From positions 1-9,620 of the forward strand of contig JAATGD010000251.1 of NCBI GenBank assembly GCA_015654965.1: DNA of 9,620 nt. The letters are read 5' to 3'. This stretch comes from Hyphomicrobiales bacterium (lineage in GTDB: Bacteria > Pseudomonadota > Alphaproteobacteria > Rhizobiales > Rhizobiaceae). How positions within the stretch are numbered: the stretch's first letter is position 1; each line of letters opens with the position of its first letter. The notes under the pieces were generated by a model. The model did no database searches and was not told where the DNA came from. It saw nothing but the letters and a program-made list of their open reading frames with translations. A program made the position numbers and the translations under genes. Below, piece by piece: positions 6,710 to 9,620 of the stretch.

Positions 6710-7843
6710 ATGGAATTCTGGTTGATTGCAGCACTATTGACATTGCTGGCCGTTCTGGTCGTCTTGCTGCCGCTTGCGCGGCGCAAGCAGCTCCCTTTGC
6801 CGCCCGAGAAAAACGATATTGAAGTCTATCGCGACCAGTTGCGCGAAGTCGATGCGGATGCCGCGCGCGGCATGATCGATCAGAACAGTGCTGAACAGGC
6901 GCGCCTTGAAATCTCCCGCCGTATCCTGAATGCGCAAAAAGCCGGTCGCGATGGGGAGGCCCATGGCGCTGCACCCGGTTCCACCCGCCTTGTGGCGCTC
7001 GGTGCCGTTCTTGCGGTGCCATTGATCGCATGGGGCATTTATCCGCTTTTTGGCAAGCCGGAAATGCCGTCTCAGCCGCTGGCCGAGCGGCTTTCTGAAT
7101 CTCCCGATGCAAATTCCGTCGACGAACTTGTGGCGCGCGCCGAAGCGCATCTGGCGCAAAACCCCGACGATGTGCGCGGCTGGGATGTCTTGGCACCGAT
7201 CTATATGCGGTTGGGCCGCGCCTCCGATGCGGTTAATGCCTATCGCTCTTCCATCCGGCTTGGCGGCGAGAATTTTGCGCGCATTCTGGGGCTGGCCGAA
7301 GGTCTGACGGCACTTTCCGGTGGCACTGTAACCGCCGAGGCCGAAGTTTTTTTCAGAAAAGCGGCTGAGTTGAAGCCGGATGATGTACGCCCGCAATTCT
7401 ATCTTGCGCAGGGCGAAATGCAGGATGGGCATCCCGATGTGGCGGCCACTCGCCTGCGCGGCTTTCTTGACAAGGCACCTGCGAACGCCCCATGGCGCGG
7501 TCAGATCGAACAGGTCATTGCACGCATAAGCGGTGCTCCAGCCCAAATGTCGCCATCGCCCAAGGGGCCGACCGCTGACGATATCGATGCCGCCGCCTCG
7601 CTCTCCGCACAGGACCGTCAGGCGATGATCGAGGGCATGGTCGAGCGCCTTGATGCAAGCCTCTCGGAAGATCCGCAGAACCTTGACGGCTGGAAGCGCC
7701 TTGTACGTTCTTACCTGATCCTGAACCGCCGTGACGCGGCGCTCGATGCGCTCGATCGGGGGCAGGCGGCGCTCAATGACGAGACGCGACAAAAGGCATT
7801 GCGCAGCTTTGCCGCGCAACTGGGTCTGGAGGTGCAAAAATGA
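6710..7843 (+). CDS. ccmI: Cytochrome c maturation protein CcmI (CycH), apocytochrome c chaperone
   Basis: A 377-residue inner-membrane protein of the haem-ligation complex that binds the C-terminus of apocytochrome c and delivers it for haem attachment. TM1 spans about 3-23. The cytoplasmic loop has the family signature IEVYRDQLREVDADAARGMI (37-56) followed by EQARLEISRRIL. TM2 is about 94-114 (LVALGAVLAVPLIAWGIYPL). The periplasmic part from about 137 holds tetratricopeptide-like helices (VDELVARAEAHLAQNPDD, then a second set near 205-270) and a C-terminal helical region with a further repeat-like segment (QNLDGWKRLVRSYL). This is the usual alphaproteobacterial two-domain form at typical length. 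The start ATG 6710 lacks a strong ribosome site. Its TGA overlaps the ccmE ATG (ATGA, 7840-7843), so the two are translationally coupled as first genes of a cycHJKL-type operon. Confidence 0.93.
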   Translation: MEFWLIAALLTLLAVLVVLLPLARRKQLPLPPEKNDIEVYRDQLREVDADAARGMIDQNSAEQARLEISRRILNAQKAGRDGEAHGAAPGSTRLVALGAVLAVPLIAWGIYPLFGKPEMPSQPLAERLSESPDANSVDELVARAEAHLAQNPDDVRGWDVLAPIYMRLGRASDAVNAYRSSIRLGGENFARILGLAEGLTALSGGTVTAEAEVFFRKAAELKPDDVRPQFYLAQGEMQDGHPDVAATRLRGFLDKAPANAPWRGQIEQVIARISGAPAQMSPSPKGPTADDIDAAASLSAQDRQAMIEGMVERLDASLSEDPQNLDGWKRLVRSYLILNRRDAALDALDRGQAALNDETRQKALRSFAAQLGLEVQK

Positions 7844-8334
7844 GTGCAACCACCGAAAATCCGGGCCAAGCCAAGCCTTCAGGCAGCCTGTCCCGCGCCG
7901 TCAGGCAAAGAAAGCGTAAGCGCCTGATGCTGATCGGGGGCGCAATGGCTGTTCTTGCGGTGGCGGTGGGGCTGATGCTGGTCGCCTTTAATCAGGATAT
8001 CCGTTTCTTCCGCACCCCGTCCGATCTGACCGCACAGGAAATTACCTCCGGTTCACGTTTTCGTCTTGGCGGGCTGGTCGAGGAAGGCTCGGTTTCGCGT
8101 GACGGCAGCAATCTGCATTTCACCGTGACCGACACGATCAAGACCGTGAAGGTGGTCTATGAAGGCATTCCGCCCGATCTGTTCCGGGAAGGGCAGGGCT
8201 TGGTCGCCGAAGGCCGCTTTGAGCCTGACGGTATTTTTCGCGCTGACAATGTGCTGGCCAAACATGATGAGAACTATGTTCCCAAGGACCTTGCCGACAG
8301 CCTGAAGAAAAAGGGCGTATGGGAAGGCAAATAA
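7840..8334 (+). CDS. ccmE: Cytochrome c maturation haem chaperone CcmE (CycJ)
   Basis: A 164-residue membrane-anchored periplasmic protein that takes haem from the CcmABCD side, holds it covalently, and passes it to CcmF. The N-terminus is cytoplasmic and basic (RQRKRKR, 22-28), followed by one TM helix of about 29-50. The OB-fold domain starts near NQDIRFFRTPSDL, with RLGGLVEEGSV and the TDTIKTVKVVYEGIPPDLF core. The haem-attachment motif is LAKHDENYVP, with H142 as the covalent site and Y146 as axial ligand (equivalent to H130/Y134 in Escherichia coli). GGAGGTG at 7828-7834 is a near-perfect ribosome site 5 bases before ATG 7840. The start lies inside the end of ccmI (4-base overlap). Length and motifs are normal and the gene appears intact. 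Confidence 0.96.
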   Translation: MSATTENPGQAKPSGSLSRAVRQRKRKRLMLIGGAMAVLAVAVGLMLVAFNQDIRFFRTPSDLTAQEITSGSRFRLGGLVEEGSVSRDGSNLHFTVTDTIKTVKVVYEGIPPDLFREGQGLVAEGRFEPDGIFRADNVLAKHDENYVPKDLADSLKKKGVWEGK

Positions 8335-8377
8335 ATATGATCAGGCGAGTGCAAACATATAAAGCCGGAGTTGGGGC

Positions 8378-9620
8378 ATGAGCGTCGAGATCGGTCATTT
8401 CGCGCTGGTGCTGGCCTTGGCCTTATCGCTTGTGCAATCCGTCATTCCCGCCATCGGCGCGCAAAGACGCGATGTGCAATTCATGTCGATAGCCGTCCCG
8501 ACGGCACTGGCCGTCTTTGCGCTGGTGTTTTTGTCGGCAGCCATTCTGGTCCATGCCTATGTCGTCTCCGACTTCTCCGTGCTCAATGTGGTCGAGAACT
8601 CGCATTCGCAAAAGCCGCTTCTCTACAAGATCACCGGCGTCTGGGGCAATCATGAAGGCTCGATGCTTCTGTGGGTCTTCATCCTCACCTTTTTCAGTGC
8701 TTTAGTTGCAGCGTTTTCGGGTAATCTGCCTGAAACATTGCGCGCCAATGTGCTTGCCGTGCAGGCATGGATTGCATCAGCTTTTTTGGCTTTTATCATT
8801 TTCACCTCCAATCCTTTCACACGGATTTTCCCCGCACCCCTTGAAGGCGGCGACCTCAATCCAATCCTTCAGGATATCGGCCTCGCCATTCATCCGCCGC
8901 TGCTTTATCTCGGCTATGTCGGCTTTTCGGTCTGCTTCTCTTTTGCGGTCGCGGCCCTTCTTGACGGGCGGATTGATGCGGCATGGGCGCGCTGGGTGCG
9001 TCCGTGGACGCTGGTCGCGTGGATGTTTTTGACCGGCGGCATCGCCATGGGGTCCTACTGGGCCTATTATGAGCTCGGTTGGGGCGGCTGGTGGTTCTGG
9101 GATCCGGTCGAAAACGCGTCCTTCATGCCGTGGCTCGCGGGCACGGCGCTCATCCATTCGCTCGCCGTCACCGAAAAGCGCGGCACGTTCCGCAGCTGGA
9201 CGGTGCTGCTCGCGATCACGGCGTTCTCGCTCTCGCTCGTGGGCACCTTCCTCGTGCGCTCGGGCGTGCTCACCTCGGTGCATGCGTTCGCCACCGATCC
9301 GGCACGCGGCATCTTCATCCTGATCTTCCTCGTGATCGTGATCGGCGGCTCGCTGGCGCTCTTCGCGTGGCGAGCCCCGCGCGTGGGCCTGGGCGGCGGC
9401 TTTGCACCCGTGTCGCGCGAGTCGCTGCTGCTCGCGAACAACATCCTGCTCGCCGTGGCGCTCGCCGCCGTGATGCTGGGCACGCTCTACCCGCTCTTCC
9501 TCGACGCGCGCGGCGCCGGGAAGATCGCCAGCGGCCCGCCGTACTTCGAGGCGGTGTTCGGTCCCCTCAAGGCGCCCGCCGTATTCCTCCTGGCCGTGGG
9601 TCCGGTCGCGAGCTGGAAGC
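8378..9620 (+). CDS. ccmF: Cytochrome c haem lyase subunit CcmF (CycK), 3'-truncated and apparently chimeric
   Basis: Starts at ATG 8378 with GGAG (8367-8370) 7 bases upstream, 43 bases after ccmE. It stays open for 414 codons to the window edge; full-length family members have about 650. CcmF is a polytopic membrane protein that reduces haem and attaches it to apocytochrome c. The Trp-rich WWD haem-handling motif is WGGWWFWDPVENASFMPWL (235-253). Conserved His residues H172 (AIHPPLLYLG), H260 (ALIHSLAV) and H302 (TSVHAFA) match E. coli H173, H261 and H303; the fourth lies beyond the window. Codons up to about 9080 mix TTT, CTT, TTG and TTA as in the preceding genes. From about 9134 nearly every third position is G or C, and the protein (AGTALIHSLAVTEKRG, LFAWRAPRVGLGGGF, LGTLYPLFLDA) reads like Burkholderiales CcmF. 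Frame is kept. Family call is certain; the origin of the 3' part is doubtful. Confidence 0.93.
   Translation, partial: MSVEIGHFALVLALALSLVQSVIPAIGAQRRDVQFMSIAVPTALAVFALVFLSAAILVHAYVVSDFSVLNVVENSHSQKPLLYKITGVWGNHEGSMLLWVFILTFFSALVAAFSGNLPETLRANVLAVQAWIASAFLAFIIFTSNPFTRIFPAPLEGGDLNPILQDIGLAIHPPLLYLGYVGFSVCFSFAVAALLDGRIDAAWARWVRPWTLVAWMFLTGGIAMGSYWAYYELGWGGWWFWDPVENASFMPWLAGTALIHSLAVTEKRGTFRSWTVLLAITAFSLSLVGTFLVRSGVLTSVHAFATDPARGIFILIFLVIVIGGSLALFAWRAPRVGLGGGFAPVSRESLLLANNILLAVALAAVMLGTLYPLFLDARGAGKIASGPPYFEAVFGPLKAPAVFLLAVGPVASWK
9120..9620. other. Compositionally foreign, very GC-rich block (3' part of ccmF in this window)
   Basis: Sample 60-base rows: 8521-8580 is about 55% GC, 9241-9300 is 70% and 9481-9540 is about 77%. 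Leu codons in the block are only CTC/CTG, and Phe is almost only TTC (one TTT at about 9400). The left boundary cannot be fixed exactly because it falls in the strongly conserved WWD-motif coding region (about 9077-9140), where sequences from different phyla are alike. The block shows no repeat, transposase, integrase or tRNA at its edge, which argues against a mobile insertion and for homologous joining, either in the cell or in the assembly. Confidence 0.75.

Noticed and set aside
6734..7849. Long reverse-strand open frame (371 codons) antisense to ccmI
   Set aside because: It mirrors the well-supported ccmI frame, its translation resembles no family I know, and such frames arise from codon bias in GC-rich genes.
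9100..9105. BamHI-type GGATCC at the composition switch, suggesting a cloning junction
   Set aside because: The six bases come from the conserved Trp-Asp-Pro codons of the WWD motif, so the site is expected there and is no evidence of ligation.
9067..9483. Reverse-strand open frame of 138 codons over ccmF, rich in Arg, Ser and Thr
   Set aside because: It is a by-product of the extreme GC content of the block; the + frame encodes conserved CcmF residues.
1..9620. CRISPR arrays, tRNA/rRNA genes, insertion sequences, defence or toxin-antitoxin systems
   Set aside because: No repeat-spacer pattern, RNA-gene signature, transposase or matching protein family was seen.

Overview
The window looks like chromosomal DNA of an alphaproteobacterium of the order Hyphomicrobiales (Rhizobiales), most likely Brucella/Ochrobactrum. 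This is a judgement from remembered protein families, the moderate GC and mixed third-codon positions of the first ~9.1 kb, and the cycH-cycJ-cycK gene order. No search was run. All genes are on the + strand. The last ~500 bases do not fit this picture.

Layout. (1) 1-3293: a 5'-truncated gene for the large gene-transfer-agent/phage tail baseplate protein with a TIM-barrel domain (gp15 family). (2) 3294-3515: a 222-base spacer with a small stem after the gp15 stop. It also holds a candidate regulatory site, CGTTCA-N5-CGTTCA followed 12 bases later by TATATA. (3) 3516-6025: a FeuN-FeuP-FeuQ-like signalling locus. It encodes a small exported protein, an OmpR/PhoP-class response regulator interrupted by an in-frame TAG at codon 43, and an intact PhoQ-like sensor kinase. 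(4) 6154-6600: a lipoprotein with a C-terminal surface-antigen-like domain. (5) 6710-9620: ccmI-ccmE-ccmF (cycHJK), the start of the haem-ligation operon of system I cytochrome c maturation, with ccmF running off the right edge.

How they work together. If FeuN/FeuP/FeuQ act as in Sinorhizobium, FeuN restrains the kinase FeuQ in the periplasm, and FeuQ phosphorylates FeuP. Here FeuP is cut before its phospho-acceptor Asp, so the pathway should be silent unless the stop is read through or is a sequencing error. CcmE carries haem covalently and hands it to CcmF. CcmI presents apocytochrome c to the same ligation complex.

Two things need attention. One is the nonsense codon in feuP. The other is an abrupt change inside ccmF, somewhere around 9077-9140. 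The reading frame and conserved residues continue, but GC and codon usage jump to a very GC-rich pattern and the protein becomes Burkholderiales-like. The simplest explanation is a chimeric assembly joined at the most conserved motif of the gene; intragenic recombination is the alternative. I see no clear new biological system here. The most interesting biological lead is the possible FeuP autoregulatory box in front of the feuN-like gene.
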